A stretch of 64,000 nucleotides of DNA from Chitinophaga silvatica (GCF_003419895.1 NZ_QPMM01000011.1:326670-390669), one strand, 5' to 3'. Counted from the first letter of the stretch, positions 1-8,541 are shown. The notes: generated by a model from the sequence alone, not told the origin. Numbers and translations are program-made.

Positions 1-502
1 GAAATGCTACTAACTGGGCAAAAGAGTAGGTAGGCTGATTCATCCAGTATTGAAGCTGAGCAGCAGATGGTAGCTGGTTAAATGCCCGGTAATAGGATTG
101 TTGAATTACCAGCGTTTTAGATTTAGTATTGCTTTTCAGGTTACTCATTTGTGCATTGAATACTTCGGCATATGTACTATTTCTGCTGCTCCAATAGCTA
201 ATATCATTGGCCGATGGGTCCCATCCAAATGCATCCATATATGCGCGTGTAATCGTAGCCGTTCTTTCCTGCGTATTTCTGCTAATATGCCCGCGATGAA
301 AATTTACCATCTGGTCTATTGTGTAACTTCCCCCTTGTTCCCATTCCCTAAATTCCCTGCTATCCGGGAAGCGCCCAAATGCTATAAAATAGCTGCCATT
401 AATGATTTCACCTTTGCTTTGGCCAAACGAAACAGACATGAATGCCAAACAAATAATAACAGTGAGGGCTAAACGATACTTTAAGTGCTCGGTTTTCTTC
501 AT
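1..502 (-). CDS. Secreted protein with DUF4214-like repeats (3' part cut by window edge)
   Basis: Reading the minus strand from an ATG at 502-500 gives an open frame of 167 codons that is still open at base 1, so the C-terminus lies outside the window. The protein starts MKKTEHLKYRLALTVIICLA and has a typical signal peptide ending near VSFGQ. It then shows three spaced copies of an alternating pattern: FIAFGRFPDSREFREW, AYMDAFGWDPSANDISYW and YYRAFNQLPSAAQLQYW. These resemble the DUF4214-type repeat seen in cell-surface proteins (aromatic, x, x, hydrophobic, G/N, P-D/S, then W). The plus-strand frame over the same bases is a shadow. Family assignment is by eye; function unknown. It diverges from the kinase gene at 609. 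Confidence 0.7.
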   Translation of the reverse strand, partial: MKKTEHLKYRLALTVIICLAFMSVSFGQSKGEIINGSYFIAFGRFPDSREFREWEQGGSYTIDQMVNFHRGHISRNTQERTATITRAYMDAFGWDPSANDISYWSSRNSTYAEVFNAQMSNLKSNTKSKTLVIQQSYYRAFNQLPSAAQLQYWMNQPTYSFAQLVAF

Positions 503-562
503 AAATTCTTTACTTTAAGGATAAATTTGCTGCCAAAAATAGCTTGCGGCTAATTAGAAGGA

Positions 563-582
563 AATACCGACTAGCCGGTATT
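563..582. promoter_or_regulatory. Inverted repeat in divergent promoter region
   Basis: AATACCG at 563-569 and CGGTATT at 576-582 form a perfect 7-bp inverted repeat with a 6-base loop, followed by TTT. It lies between two divergent genes (502 leftward, 609 rightward), so it cannot terminate either. An operator or a leader hairpin of the kinase gene are both possible; only the symmetry is seen. Confidence 0.3.
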
Positions 583-608
583 TTTATTCAGGTGCGAATC
601 TTACAGAT

Positions 609-2438
609 ATGCGTTCAGTATTCATATACCTAAGAATTTTACTGCTGATAGGTGGATTGTTAATGTGCCGGATTGTGCATGGAATTCAGATTATTCCGGC
701 TTCACTGAATATCCATACAAGCCCTATGAGCTTTATGATGGAGGAAAATCCAGTGTCTCCCGATTCTGTAATCTCCTTATTCAGGCAGGGTAGATTTACA
801 TCAACCAATAAGGATTTTATCAATTTTGGAAGTACCTACCATCGTTACTGGATGCATTTTAGTATTGAAGCAGAGGTAGCTCCAATGCCTTTAATGTTGG
901 AATTAACGAACCCCTTGTTATATGGGATTGAGGTTTTTGAAGAAAATGAGGATAAACTAATTCTAATCTACAATACAGGTAGTGATGCTGTATTTTCTCA
1001 ACGCCCGTTTAACTATCATAATTTTATTTTTCCGATTACAATTACTACTCAGCACGAAAAACATTTCTTTATTCGCCTGGATCGGCGCCAGGAAATCCTG
1101 AAATTTACAGCTAATTTATACTCACAATCTGCGTTTATACAAAAGCAGAATAAGGAGTACTTATTCTATGGCTGCTTTGCAGGCGTGATGTTGTTTGCTT
1201 TATTGTTTAGCGCTTTTTTATTAATAATGTTGAAAGAAAGTGTTCATGCCTGGTACATCTTTTATATCTGCCTGATTAGCCTGTTTGTATTTACCGATAA
1301 TGGAATGACCTATGAATTCATCTGGCCTGAAGCTGTTTTTTGGAATAAACACGCCCGAACATTGCTGGGAATGCTGACTTTCCCCATACAGCTACGTTTT
1401 ATGCAATTATTTATCTCTCAAAAAATTACTGAAAGCAGGTATTATAGATGGGTGAATTATTGTATCCTCTTGTTTCTTACACTGGCTGCCGGATTTATAG
1501 TGATGCTGATAAACAGATACGAATTTAGTCCTGCTGTCTTTATGTGTTTTAGAATCTGCTTTTATATAGCTTACTGTACCGGTGTATTGTTAGTGTTTCT
1601 GAGTCTTGCTGAGAAAATCAAAGAAGGAAATAAAGTAGCTAAAATCTATCTGCTTGCAATTGCTGCACTTTTAATGCAAATTGTAATTGTAATGATGATC
1701 CGCTGGCATTGGTTGCCTATTGCAATAGATACTTCCCGTACAATGACCATTTGTATCGCATTGGAAATAGCAATTCTTACATTAGGGCTGGCATTCAGAT
1801 ACCAGTTTTATTATAAGCAAAAACTACAGTTGGAATTTGAACTGATAGAACAACAACATGCTTCATTGTTAAAGGTTGTAGCGGCAGTAGAGGAGGAGCA
1901 AAGAAGGGTAGCTGCCGACTTACATGATGGATTGGGTGGTACTCTGGCTGTGGCTAAATCTCTCCTGCAGCAGGGGCATAAGTCCTGGGAGGTAATAGAC
2001 CAGGCCTGCAAGGATTTGAGGCATATTGCCCATGATCTGATGCCGCAATATTTCGACGATATTACATTGGGCGCAGCATTGGCTGATGCAGTTGAAAAAG
2101 CTGGTTCAACTACTTCTGTCAGGTTTATGTTTATTCAGAACGGAGAACCCCAAGCACTGGATAAAAGTACTGAACTGCATATTTTTAGAATTGTCAATGA
2201 ACTGATTCATAACATAAGGAAACATTCGAATGCCGATAATGCTATTATCCAGTTAAGTTATTTCCCTACTGGCATTGAGCTAATGGTCGAAGACGATGGT
2301 AGTGGTATTCAGGATGGCAAGAATAAAGGGATAGGATTATCGAACCTGTATTCCAGGGTTGGTTATTTAAAAGGAACTGTAAATATCGATAGCAATTCCC
2401 AGGGAACTACTGTTATGTGTAACATACCATTTAATTAA
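609..2438 (+). CDS. 7TM-DISM sensor histidine kinase (HisKA_3 type)
   Basis: A 609-residue membrane histidine kinase. After a signal-like N-terminus comes an extracytoplasmic 7TMR-DISM extracellular domain (about 30-175, with the pattern FGSTYHRYWMHF), then seven hydrophobic helices (about 180-400), a short coiled coil, the dimerisation/phosphoacceptor segment with H439 in AADLHDGLGG, and a HATPase domain with N-box N535 (NELIHNIRKH) and G-boxes DDGSGI and GIGLSNL. The HDGLGG form is typical of the NarX/DegS class, which pairs with LuxR-type regulators. The next gene, 6 bp downstream, is exactly such a regulator, so the two form an operon and probably one phosphorelay. The signal sensed is unknown; DISM domains are often thought to bind carbohydrates or small ligands. 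Confidence 0.9.
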   Translation: MRSVFIYLRILLLIGGLLMCRIVHGIQIIPASLNIHTSPMSFMMEENPVSPDSVISLFRQGRFTSTNKDFINFGSTYHRYWMHFSIEAEVAPMPLMLELTNPLLYGIEVFEENEDKLILIYNTGSDAVFSQRPFNYHNFIFPITITTQHEKHFFIRLDRRQEILKFTANLYSQSAFIQKQNKEYLFYGCFAGVMLFALLFSAFLLIMLKESVHAWYIFYICLISLFVFTDNGMTYEFIWPEAVFWNKHARTLLGMLTFPIQLRFMQLFISQKITESRYYRWVNYCILLFLTLAAGFIVMLINRYEFSPAVFMCFRICFYIAYCTGVLLVFLSLAEKIKEGNKVAKIYLLAIAALLMQIVIVMMIRWHWLPIAIDTSRTMTICIALEIAILTLGLAFRYQFYYKQKLQLEFELIEQQHASLLKVVAAVEEEQRRVAADLHDGLGGTLAVAKSLLQQGHKSWEVIDQACKDLRHIAHDLMPQYFDDITLGAALADAVEKAGSTTSVRFMFIQNGEPQALDKSTELHIFRIVNELIHNIRKHSNADNAIIQLSYFPTGIELMVEDDGSGIQDGKNKGIGLSNLYSRVGYLKGTVNIDSNSQGTTVMCNIPFN

Positions 2439-2444
2439 ATAATA

Positions 2445-3068
2445 ATGAATTGTAGAGTATTGATTGCTGATGATCATGTATTGTTCAATGATGCAATAAA
2501 GGCAATGTTGGAAGCAGTTGAAGGTATTACTGTAGTGGGCCAGGTAAGTAGGGGAAATGAAGTAATTCCAATGATTGATAAAACCAAACCGGATATCTGT
2601 TTGCTGGATATAAACATGCCCGGACAAAATGGATTAATGGTTGCAGAACGCCTTAAAGAGTCGGGGAGTGCCACTCGTGTTATTATTATATCCATGTACC
2701 AGGATAAGCGATTTGTTACAGAAAGCAAGAGAATTAAGGCGGATGGATATTTGTTGAAGGATGCCAGCAAAGCAGAATTACTTGCTGCTATTGAAATGGT
2801 GATGAATGGAGAGACCTTTTACGATCCAAAACTGGGAAAGGATATCAACCAACATGCAGAAGATAGTTTTATCAAAAAATTTAATCTAACAAAAAGAGAA
2901 ATTGAAATAATAAGGCTGGTAAAGGAAAATATGACAGCCCGGGAAATAGCAGATAAGCTTTGCTTAAGTGTTTTAACGATAGAAACTCACAGAAGAAACA
3001 TAAATCTGAAATTGGGAATTAAAAATACATTGTCGCTGGTCCGATTTGCAGAAACATATAATATCTGA
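2445..3068 (+). CDS. NarL/FixJ-family response regulator
   Basis: A 207-residue two-domain regulator. The receiver domain (1-120) has the acidic pair D9-D10, phospho-acceptor D55 in LLDINMPG, and the conserved lysine in YLLKDASK. The C-terminal LuxR-type HTH (about 145-205) reads LTKREIEIIRLV ... TAREIADKLCLS ... VETHRRNI-like (IETHRRNINLKLGI). It starts 6 bp after the kinase gene and is very probably its cognate output, a DNA-binding transcription factor. Targets are unknown; the two membrane-protein genes just downstream are the nearest candidates. Confidence 0.93.
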   Translation: MNCRVLIADDHVLFNDAIKAMLEAVEGITVVGQVSRGNEVIPMIDKTKPDICLLDINMPGQNGLMVAERLKESGSATRVIIISMYQDKRFVTESKRIKADGYLLKDASKAELLAAIEMVMNGETFYDPKLGKDINQHAEDSFIKKFNLTKREIEIIRLVKENMTAREIADKLCLSVLTIETHRRNINLKLGIKNTLSLVRFAETYNI

Positions 3069-3117
3069 TTATTTGTTATATTTGACATATTAACTTATTG
3101 CTAATAATAGTATCCCT

Positions 3118-3594
3118 ATGACACAAGATTCATCCATTTTCATTGAAACAATTAAAGTACGCCGACTAGCGATCTTACCTTTATGGCTAAAGATATACCT
3201 GGGAGTTATTGCAGTAGTTTCAATTATATTTATTTTAGGTTCTACAAATATTTTACTCGGCTCTCGAAATTCATCAGAAGGTCAGGTGTTTTTTTCTGTT
3301 GGAGTTAGTATTTGTGAATATGTTACGGGGATAGCATTTTTTTTAGTGGCTTTATTGATATTAGCAGAAGCGAAATATGCAATCCGCGCTATGAACATAC
3401 TAATAGTTGCAAAGCTGTTAGTATGTCTTTTTTATTTATACTTAATGCTTATATGGACTACACCTTTTATAATAGTTTTCGCTCTGATTATATTTCCTGT
3501 ACTCCTTAATGTAATTGTACTTATTGCATTTGCCCGCCAAAGAAATAAATGGGAAAATGAGGCAGTGAAGAAATCAGAAGCCACAGGTTATTAA
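3118..3594 (+). CDS. Small four-helix membrane protein, paralogue A
   Basis: A 158-residue protein with a short cytosolic N-terminus containing RRLAILPLWLKIYLG, about four hydrophobic helices, and a charged C-terminus ending KWENEAVKKSEATGY. I do not recognise a family. The next gene encodes a clear paralogue: same length, RRLSVLSWWIKGYL at the same place and RWENEAIRKP at the end. A TATATTTG element matching the Bacteroidota -7 consensus lies at 3077-3084, but no TTTG sits at the right distance upstream, so promoter assignment is weak. Function unknown; location suggests an accessory role to, or regulation by, the upstream two-component pair. Confidence 0.75.
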   Translation: MTQDSSIFIETIKVRRLAILPLWLKIYLGVIAVVSIIFILGSTNILLGSRNSSEGQVFFSVGVSICEYVTGIAFFLVALLILAEAKYAIRAMNILIVAKLLVCLFYLYLMLIWTTPFIIVFALIIFPVLLNVIVLIAFARQRNKWENEAVKKSEATGY

Positions 3595-3607
3595 CCTAAA
3601 ACCTATA

Positions 3608-4078
3608 TTGATGTCACAACAACCTGATAGCATATTCGACGAACTTTTTGAACAGCAATCCAAACCTCGCCGGTTAAGTGTTTTATCCTGGTGGATAAAA
3701 GGTTATCTGATACTTGTTTTTATTCTGGCAATTTATGCTTTATTCATGGAGGTTTCCAATGTATCTACCTGGATTTCATTGGAATCAAATTCTTTCTATT
3801 ATACATATATTGGATTTTTTGCAGTGATCACTGTAGCAATTCTCCTGGCTGCAATTATTTCTATAGGTTTGGAATGGAAGCATGGAATAATGGCTACAAT
3901 TATTGCTGTTATATGCCGCACTACCTATTTTAACATTACTATGCTTTCGTTTAATTTTGGGTTCAATTATAATTTATTAACAACGGTAATAATTAACCTT
4001 CCTTTCCTGATTTTAATGATTAAGGTTCGTAAACGCTGGGAGAATGAAGCGATAAGAAAACCAAGATCAGTAGAGTAA
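3608..4078 (+). CDS. Small four-helix membrane protein, paralogue B
   Basis: A 156-residue membrane protein beginning 13 bp after paralogue A. It has the same plan: an N-terminal cytosolic stretch with RRLSVLSWWIKGYL, about four membrane helices, and a basic C-terminus RKRWENEAIRKPRS. The shared ends with divergent middles point to an old tandem duplication. An 80-residue frame inside it in another phase is a shadow. Family and function not recognised. Confidence 0.75.
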   Translation: MMSQQPDSIFDELFEQQSKPRRLSVLSWWIKGYLILVFILAIYALFMEVSNVSTWISLESNSFYYTYIGFFAVITVAILLAAIISIGLEWKHGIMATIIAVICRTTYFNITMLSFNFGFNYNLLTTVIINLPFLILMIKVRKRWENEAIRKPRSVE

Positions 4079-4123
4079 AATTACGTTTGCAAGCTTTATC
4101 TTCGTAAGATAAAAATCAGGCAT

Positions 4124-4507
4124 ATGGAAAGCATAAGCACTTTATTAATGTTTGAGGGGCAGGCAGAGGAGGCAATGAACTTCTATACCTCGCTGTTTGA
4201 AGATTCTTCCGTACTAAGTTTGCAGCGATATGAAGATTCCGGTAAGGTAATGTTTGCATCCTTTTCTTTACAGGGTCAGATTTTTAAATGTATTGATTCC
4301 ACTGTGAAACACGGATTCACCTTCACTCCGGCTATGTCTATCTATGTAGAGTTTGAGTCTACCGACCAGCTCGATCACGTATACTCACAGCTGTTAGCGG
4401 AAGGAACCGTTCTAATGCCTTTGGATAGCTATTTTTTTAGTTCCCGTTTTGCATGGATAACTGATAAATATGGAGTTTCCTGGCAACTCAACTATGCTAA
4501 GCCTTAA
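4124..4507 (+). CDS. PhnB-like VOC superfamily protein
   Basis: A 127-residue protein of the vicinal-oxygen-chelate/glyoxalase fold, PhnB (3-demethylubiquinone methyltransferase-like) subgroup. Features seen: the opening LLMFEGQAEEAMNFYTSLF, the central FSLQGQIFKCID, and the closing FAWITDKYGVSWQLN, all characteristic of that subgroup. The subgroup includes many proteins of unknown substrate, so no reaction is assigned. A TATCTTCG element (4097-4104) 20 bp before the ATG could be a -7 box, without a clear -33 box. Confidence 0.85.
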   Translation: MESISTLLMFEGQAEEAMNFYTSLFEDSSVLSLQRYEDSGKVMFASFSLQGQIFKCIDSTVKHGFTFTPAMSIYVEFESTDQLDHVYSQLLAEGTVLMPLDSYFFSSRFAWITDKYGVSWQLNYAKP

Positions 4508-4523
4508 ATAATATCATTGAATA

Positions 4524-5372
4524 ATGAAAAAATGGACAATTGCACTACTTTTATTTGTAGTGGTTCTTGTTATTGAGTCGTTTATCCCCCGTAAAATTAC
4601 CTGGGTGGCTATTGGAGATTCAATTACCTATCTCAACGAACATCCCGATGAAGCCGGCAATCGTATCACCGAAGGATATATGTCCAGAGTGGTTAAACAG
4701 CTACCGGAGCTCGAATATACCAACCAGGGCCATAATGGGTGGACAGCCTGCCGCATCGCTTCCTCTATCAATGAATTAAACCTGCAACCTGCAGATCTGT
4801 ATTCCATATTTCTGGGTACCAACGATTGGTGGGCCGGACTTCCTATCGGTACATTCAGCGATTATAGAAACAATACCGGAAATAATACGGTATATGGCGC
4901 CTTTAGAACCATTATTGATAAATTAAGAAGCCTCAACCCTAAAGCCCAAATTGTATTAATCACTCCTTTGCAACGAGGTGATTTCGTTTATTTCAAAGAC
5001 TTCAATAACAATGCATATGGCTCCTATAAGCCTAAAGCCAATCAAACTTTATTACAATTGGTGCAGGCTATAGATACTATTGCAGCTAAAGAACGTATAA
5101 CCAAAGTAGATCTCTATCGCAAAAGTGGGATCACTGTAGAAAATGCAGTCAAATTTAAACGCCTGAAAGACCCCGTAAATTGGGAGTATAAGAACTTTAC
5201 CTGGCCTGCATATAAAGACATCCCGTTCGATCCCCAACAGGAAGAATATCCATACCCGTTAGCTGCTGTGGATATGACCTATGATGGATTACATCCTTCT
5301 GATAAGGGTTACGAAATAATTGCAAATATGCTGATCAAGGCCATGAAGCCTCTTCTCAAAAAGATAAACTAA
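4524..5372 (+). CDS. SGNH/GDSL-type esterase or lipase, exported
   Basis: A 282-residue hydrolase with an N-terminal hydrophobic anchor or signal (KKWTIALLLFVVVLVIESF). Block I is AIGDSITY with nucleophile S33; block III is GTND with oxyanion residue N100; block V is DGLHPSDKG with D254 and H257, completing a Ser-Asp-His triad. This is the family pattern of secreted esterases that deacylate polysaccharides or lipids. Substrate unknown. It begins 16 bp after the PhnB-like gene and may share its transcript. No cysteine follows the hydrophobic segment, so it is not a lipoprotein. Confidence 0.9.
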   Translation: MKKWTIALLLFVVVLVIESFIPRKITWVAIGDSITYLNEHPDEAGNRITEGYMSRVVKQLPELEYTNQGHNGWTACRIASSINELNLQPADLYSIFLGTNDWWAGLPIGTFSDYRNNTGNNTVYGAFRTIIDKLRSLNPKAQIVLITPLQRGDFVYFKDFNNNAYGSYKPKANQTLLQLVQAIDTIAAKERITKVDLYRKSGITVENAVKFKRLKDPVNWEYKNFTWPAYKDIPFDPQQEEYPYPLAAVDMTYDGLHPSDKGYEIIANMLIKAMKPLLKKIN

Positions 5373-5399
5373 ACGCCTATCGCTTTTTAGCATCGAACA

Positions 5400-5451
5400 T
5401 TTATTGGTTTTATATTGTTTTTCCCTAAAACCCATAACTAAAACCAATAAA
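5400..5451 (+). promoter_or_regulatory. Leader with two mutually exclusive hairpins before the ATPase operon
   Basis: TTTATTGGTTTT (5400-5411) and AAAACCAATAAA (5440-5451) are a perfect 12-bp inverted repeat ending 5 bp before the TTG start of the beta subunit. Within its loop, GGTTTTA (5406-5412) can instead pair with TAAAACC at 5426-5432. The two pairings exclude each other because TAAAACC occurs twice (5426 and 5439). This could be a regulatory switch sequestering the start site, or simply the terminator region of the preceding gene; the long 28-base loop argues against a simple terminator. Confidence 0.4.
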
Positions 5452-5456
5452 CTGTT

Positions 5457-6836
5457 TTGCAAACAAGTACAGGCGTGGTAAACGCTGTCAGAGGCAGTAT
5501 TGTAGATGTTTACTTCAAAGACAAAGTACCTCCTCTATCAACGATTCTGTATGCAGGAGATAACCAGCAGATAGTCATTGAAGTAATATCACAACCCGAT
5601 GTTAACCTTGCTAGGGGCATTGCATTAACCCCAACCCAGGGATTGGCTCGCGGAATGGAAGTCGTGAATACAGACAGGCCCCTGGAAGTTCCGGTTGGAA
5701 AAGAGCTACTGGGCCATATGTTCGATGTTTTTGGTAAAAGTACCAGCAGTAACCTCCTGACCGATCATCTGCCTCACCGAAGTATTAATCAACCTCCTCC
5801 TCCCTTAATAAAACACGCGGTTCATTCTGAAGTATTCGAAACCGGTATTAAAGCAATAGATATACTGCTACCCCTCGAAAAAGGTGGAAAAGCCGGATTG
5901 TTTGGAGGTGCAGGTGTAGGTAAAACAGTGCTGCTCACAGAGCTTATTCATAACATGGTTAAAAGCCACGAAGGGGTAAGCATCTTCTGTGGTATTGGTG
6001 AACGTTGCCGCGAAGGACTGGAACTATTCCAGGATATGAAAGACGCAAATGTGCTGCAGGACATGATTATGATCTTCGGCCAGATGAACGAGCCCTCTGG
6101 CGCCCGTTTCAAAGTAGGGCATGCTGCCCTCACAATGGCTGAATGGTTCAGAGATACAGCACATCAGGATGTTTTATTGTTGATCGATAATATCTTCAGA
6201 TTTATCCAGGCCGGAATGGAGGTATCCGGACTCATGGGGCAAATGCCTTCCCGTTTGGGCTACCAGCCTACATTGGCCACTGAACTTTCACAGCTGGAAG
6301 AGCGTATAGCCAATACAGATACTGGTGCAATTACATCTATTCAGGCGGTTTATGTACCCGCCGATGATCTGACCGATCCGGCTGCTGTACATACTTTCTC
6401 TCATCTTTCTGCTTCTATCGTATTATCCAGAGCCCGTGCCAGTGAAGGTTTTTACCCGGCGATCGATTTGCTTAAATCCGGGTCAAAAATGGCAACTCCC
6501 GGAATCATTGGTGCCAGGCATTACTCTATTGCCCAGGCAATCCGTAATACTCTGGCTCAATATGAAGATCTGAAAGATATAATTGCAATGTTGGGCATTG
6601 AGCAGCTCTCTGCAGAAGATCAACAAATTGTAAATCGGAGCCGCAGATTGGAAAGATTTTTAACCCAACCTTTCTTTACTACCGAACAATTTAGTCAATA
6701 CGCCGGGAAAACGGTATCTCTCACTGATGCCTTAGATGGATGCGAACGTATCCTGAATGATGAATTTAAAGACTATCCTGAGGCGGCATTTTATATGATT
6801 GGAAAAATTGAGGAAGTGAAAAATTATAAACCTTGA
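5457..6836 (+). CDS. atpD: N-ATPase/F-type ATPase subunit beta
   Basis: A 459-residue catalytic beta subunit. The N-terminal beta barrel (GVVNAVRGSIVDVYF) is followed by the Walker A loop GGAGVGKT at 150-157, the beta-specific GERCREG motif, the Walker B strand LLLIDNIFRF and the PSRLGYQPTLATE signature. An in-frame stop at 5448-5450 leaves TTG at 5457 as the first usable start, so initiation is at TTG. It opens the nine-gene operon; that beta comes first, followed by epsilon, AtpQ and AtpR, is the arrangement of the N-ATPase family rather than of housekeeping F-ATPases. It hydrolyses or makes ATP at the F1 catalytic sites. Confidence 0.95.
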   Translation: MQTSTGVVNAVRGSIVDVYFKDKVPPLSTILYAGDNQQIVIEVISQPDVNLARGIALTPTQGLARGMEVVNTDRPLEVPVGKELLGHMFDVFGKSTSSNLLTDHLPHRSINQPPPPLIKHAVHSEVFETGIKAIDILLPLEKGGKAGLFGGAGVGKTVLLTELIHNMVKSHEGVSIFCGIGERCREGLELFQDMKDANVLQDMIMIFGQMNEPSGARFKVGHAALTMAEWFRDTAHQDVLLLIDNIFRFIQAGMEVSGLMGQMPSRLGYQPTLATELSQLEERIANTDTGAITSIQAVYVPADDLTDPAAVHTFSHLSASIVLSRARASEGFYPAIDLLKSGSKMATPGIIGARHYSIAQAIRNTLAQYEDLKDIIAMLGIEQLSAEDQQIVNRSRRLERFLTQPFFTTEQFSQYAGKTVSLTDALDGCERILNDEFKDYPEAAFYMIGKIEEVKNYKP

Positions 6837-6839
6837 AGC

Positions 6840-7244
6840 ATGGAAACAACCTATCTGCATTTAAGGATTTTACTACCATCCCAGATATTTTTGGAAAAAA
6901 CGGATGTAATAAGAATTACAGTCGAAACTACTGCTGGTTCTTATGGCTTCTTACCTCAGCGGTTGGATTGTACCGCCGCTTTAATACCCGGTATATTATT
7001 CTATGAGTCGGTCAGTGATGGCGAAAAATATATAGCCGTAGAAGAAGGGGTGATTGTAAAAGCCGGTTTTGAAATTATGATAGCCGTTCGTAATGCAGTT
7101 GGAAACGCTTCTCTGGGTGAGTTGAAATCGCTGATCGATCAGAAACTCAAACTGGCTGATGAGAAGAAAGTGAATATGCGATCTGTGATTGCCAGACTGG
7201 AAACAAGTTTTGTCAGAAATATTCAGCAGCTAAATAACGAATAA
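6840..7244 (+). CDS. atpC: F-type ATPase subunit epsilon
   Basis: A 134-residue subunit starting 3 bp after beta. The N-terminal beta-sandwich is recognisable from LRILLPSQIFLEKTDVIRITVETTAGSYGFLPQR, the counterpart of the usual GxxGxLPgH motif but with GFLPQR in place of G-HxP. The C-terminal half (DQKLKLADEKKVNMRSVIARLETSF) is helical, as expected. Epsilon joins gamma in the central stalk and regulates rotation. Its position directly after atpD agrees with both ordinary and N-type operons. Confidence 0.88.
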   Translation: METTYLHLRILLPSQIFLEKTDVIRITVETTAGSYGFLPQRLDCTAALIPGILFYESVSDGEKYIAVEEGVIVKAGFEIMIAVRNAVGNASLGELKSLIDQKLKLADEKKVNMRSVIARLETSFVRNIQQLNNE

Positions 7245-7245
7245 A

Positions 7246-7566
7246 GTGGCACCGGAAAATCATAAGAAACACAAATCATTTAGCGAAGATATTGGCAGAA
7301 AAGAACAACGCCGAATGAAGGCTAAACGAAATAAACAGCATGTCTGGTCGGGATTTGGCTTGTTTGGTATGATTGGCTGGTCTGTAGTTACTCCCACAGT
7401 GCTTGGTGCTGCGCTTGGTAGTTGGCTGGATAGGAAAATACCGGGGCAAAATTCGTATACACTTGCCTGTCTGATAGCCGGACTTTGCCTTGGCTGCTTC
7501 ATCGCATGGAATTGGATTCATAAAGAAAATAAACAAATAAAAGATAACGAAGATAACCATGAATGA
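7246..7566 (+). CDS. atpQ: N-ATPase accessory membrane protein AtpQ (AtpI-like)
   Basis: A 106-residue protein with GTG start 1 bp after atpC. A very basic N-terminus (HKKHKSFSEDIGRKEQRRMKAKRNKQ) precedes two membrane helices: GFGLFGMIGWSVVTPTVLGAALGSWLD and YTLACLIAGLCLGCFIAWNWI. The first carries the GxxGW...P..LGxxxGxWLD pattern of AtpI-like proteins. In N-ATPase operons this slot is filled by AtpQ, thought to help assembly of the c ring or to handle cations. Overlaps atpR by 8 bp, indicating translational coupling. Assignment depends on both sequence and position. Confidence 0.88.
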   Translation: MAPENHKKHKSFSEDIGRKEQRRMKAKRNKQHVWSGFGLFGMIGWSVVTPTVLGAALGSWLDRKIPGQNSYTLACLIAGLCLGCFIAWNWIHKENKQIKDNEDNHE

Positions 7567-7861
7567 GACCATGTATAACATCTTTGTGTTTATAGCAGGT
7601 ATTGCTATAGGCATACTTTTCTTTGGTGGTTTATGGTGGACAACCCGAAAGGCGCTTACTTCCAAAAAACCTGCAATACTTTTTGCTATAAGCTTTGTTG
7701 TAAGATTGGGCATCACCATTTTGCTGTTTTATGCATTATCCGGCGGCCATTGGGAAGAATTACTTGTTTGCTTTGGTGGTTTCCTCCTGGGCAGAGTAAT
7801 CATTACTGTTGCAACAAGAACGAAGAAGAAAAATGTAAAACCTTATGAGGTTAAGTCCTGA
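7559..7861 (+). CDS. atpR: N-ATPase membrane protein AtpR
   Basis: A 100-residue protein with three hydrophobic helices. The middle helix reads FVVRLGITILLFYALSGGHWEEL, with a charged arginine inside the membrane segment, and the last GGFLLGRVIITVATRTKK has a second one. Intramembrane arginines are the reported hallmark of AtpR, a protein found only in N-ATPase operons and suggested to interact with the carboxylates of the c subunit. It overlaps both the upstream atpQ and the downstream atpB (ATG at 7845). Together with gene order, it is the best marker that this is an N-ATPase. Confidence 0.88.
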   Translation: MNETMYNIFVFIAGIAIGILFFGGLWWTTRKALTSKKPAILFAISFVVRLGITILLFYALSGGHWEELLVCFGGFLLGRVIITVATRTKKKNVKPYEVKS

Positions 7862-8537
7862 TGAGAAAATTTTCTGGAAGGATGGATTCTTCCAGTTAAA
7901 CCTTACCATTGTTACTACCTGGATGTTAATGCTGGTGATGGTAATTGCTGCCTACCTGGTAACCAGGAGATTGAAGAACAGCATTACTATTTCCCGCTGG
8001 CAACATATATTGGAAATTATTGTGCTTACAATACTAACCCAGATGGAAGATGTAGGACTGAAGAAGCCTGAAAAATATCTGGCTTTTGTAGGTACTTTAT
8101 TCCTGTTTATAGTAGTTGCCAATCTTTTTTCTATCGTACCCATGTATGAAAGCCCCACGGCTTCCTTATCTACTACTTCAGCACTGGCCATTAGTGTATT
8201 CATTGCAGTTCCTGTATTTGGTATTGCTGAAAAAGGGATTCTTAAATACATGAAAACATATTTGCAACCCAATTTTTTGATGCTTCCTTTTAATATCATC
8301 AGTGAAATATCAAGAACCCTGGCACTAGCTATTCGTTTGTTTGGAAATATGATGAGTGGGGGGATGATTGTATCGATTTTGTTAATTATAGCCCCATATT
8401 TCTTTCCCATCATTATGAATGTACTGGGTCTGTTGACCGGTATGGTACAGGCTTATATTTTCGCTATTCTGGCTACTGTTTATATCTCTGCCGCAACTCA
8501 GACTGAAGAACAGCAATTACAAAAAAGTCAAAAATAA
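7845..8537 (+). CDS. atpB: F-type ATPase subunit a
   Basis: A 230-residue Fo stator subunit with five to six membrane helices. The essential arginine is R164 in the motif LALAIRLFGNMMSGG, the counterpart of the arginine that separates the two ion half-channels. The helix before it contains PFNIISEISRTLAL. The C-terminal helix GMVQAYIFAILATVYISAA matches the conserved Q/YxF.L..vYi pattern of subunit a. It overlaps atpR by 17 bp and is followed by the c subunit 4 bp later. Ion specificity cannot be read from this subunit alone. Confidence 0.93.
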   Translation: MRLSPDEKIFWKDGFFQLNLTIVTTWMLMLVMVIAAYLVTRRLKNSITISRWQHILEIIVLTILTQMEDVGLKKPEKYLAFVGTLFLFIVVANLFSIVPMYESPTASLSTTSALAISVFIAVPVFGIAEKGILKYMKTYLQPNFLMLPFNIISEISRTLALAIRLFGNMMSGGMIVSILLIIAPYFFPIIMNVLGLLTGMVQAYIFAILATVYISAATQTEEQQLQKSQK

Positions 8538-8541
8538 ATTT

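Noticed and set aside
98..472. Plus-strand frame of 124 codons
   Set aside because: Antisense to the signal-peptide-bearing minus frame with periodic repeats; its composition (many Cys, Ile, His) is that of a shadow.
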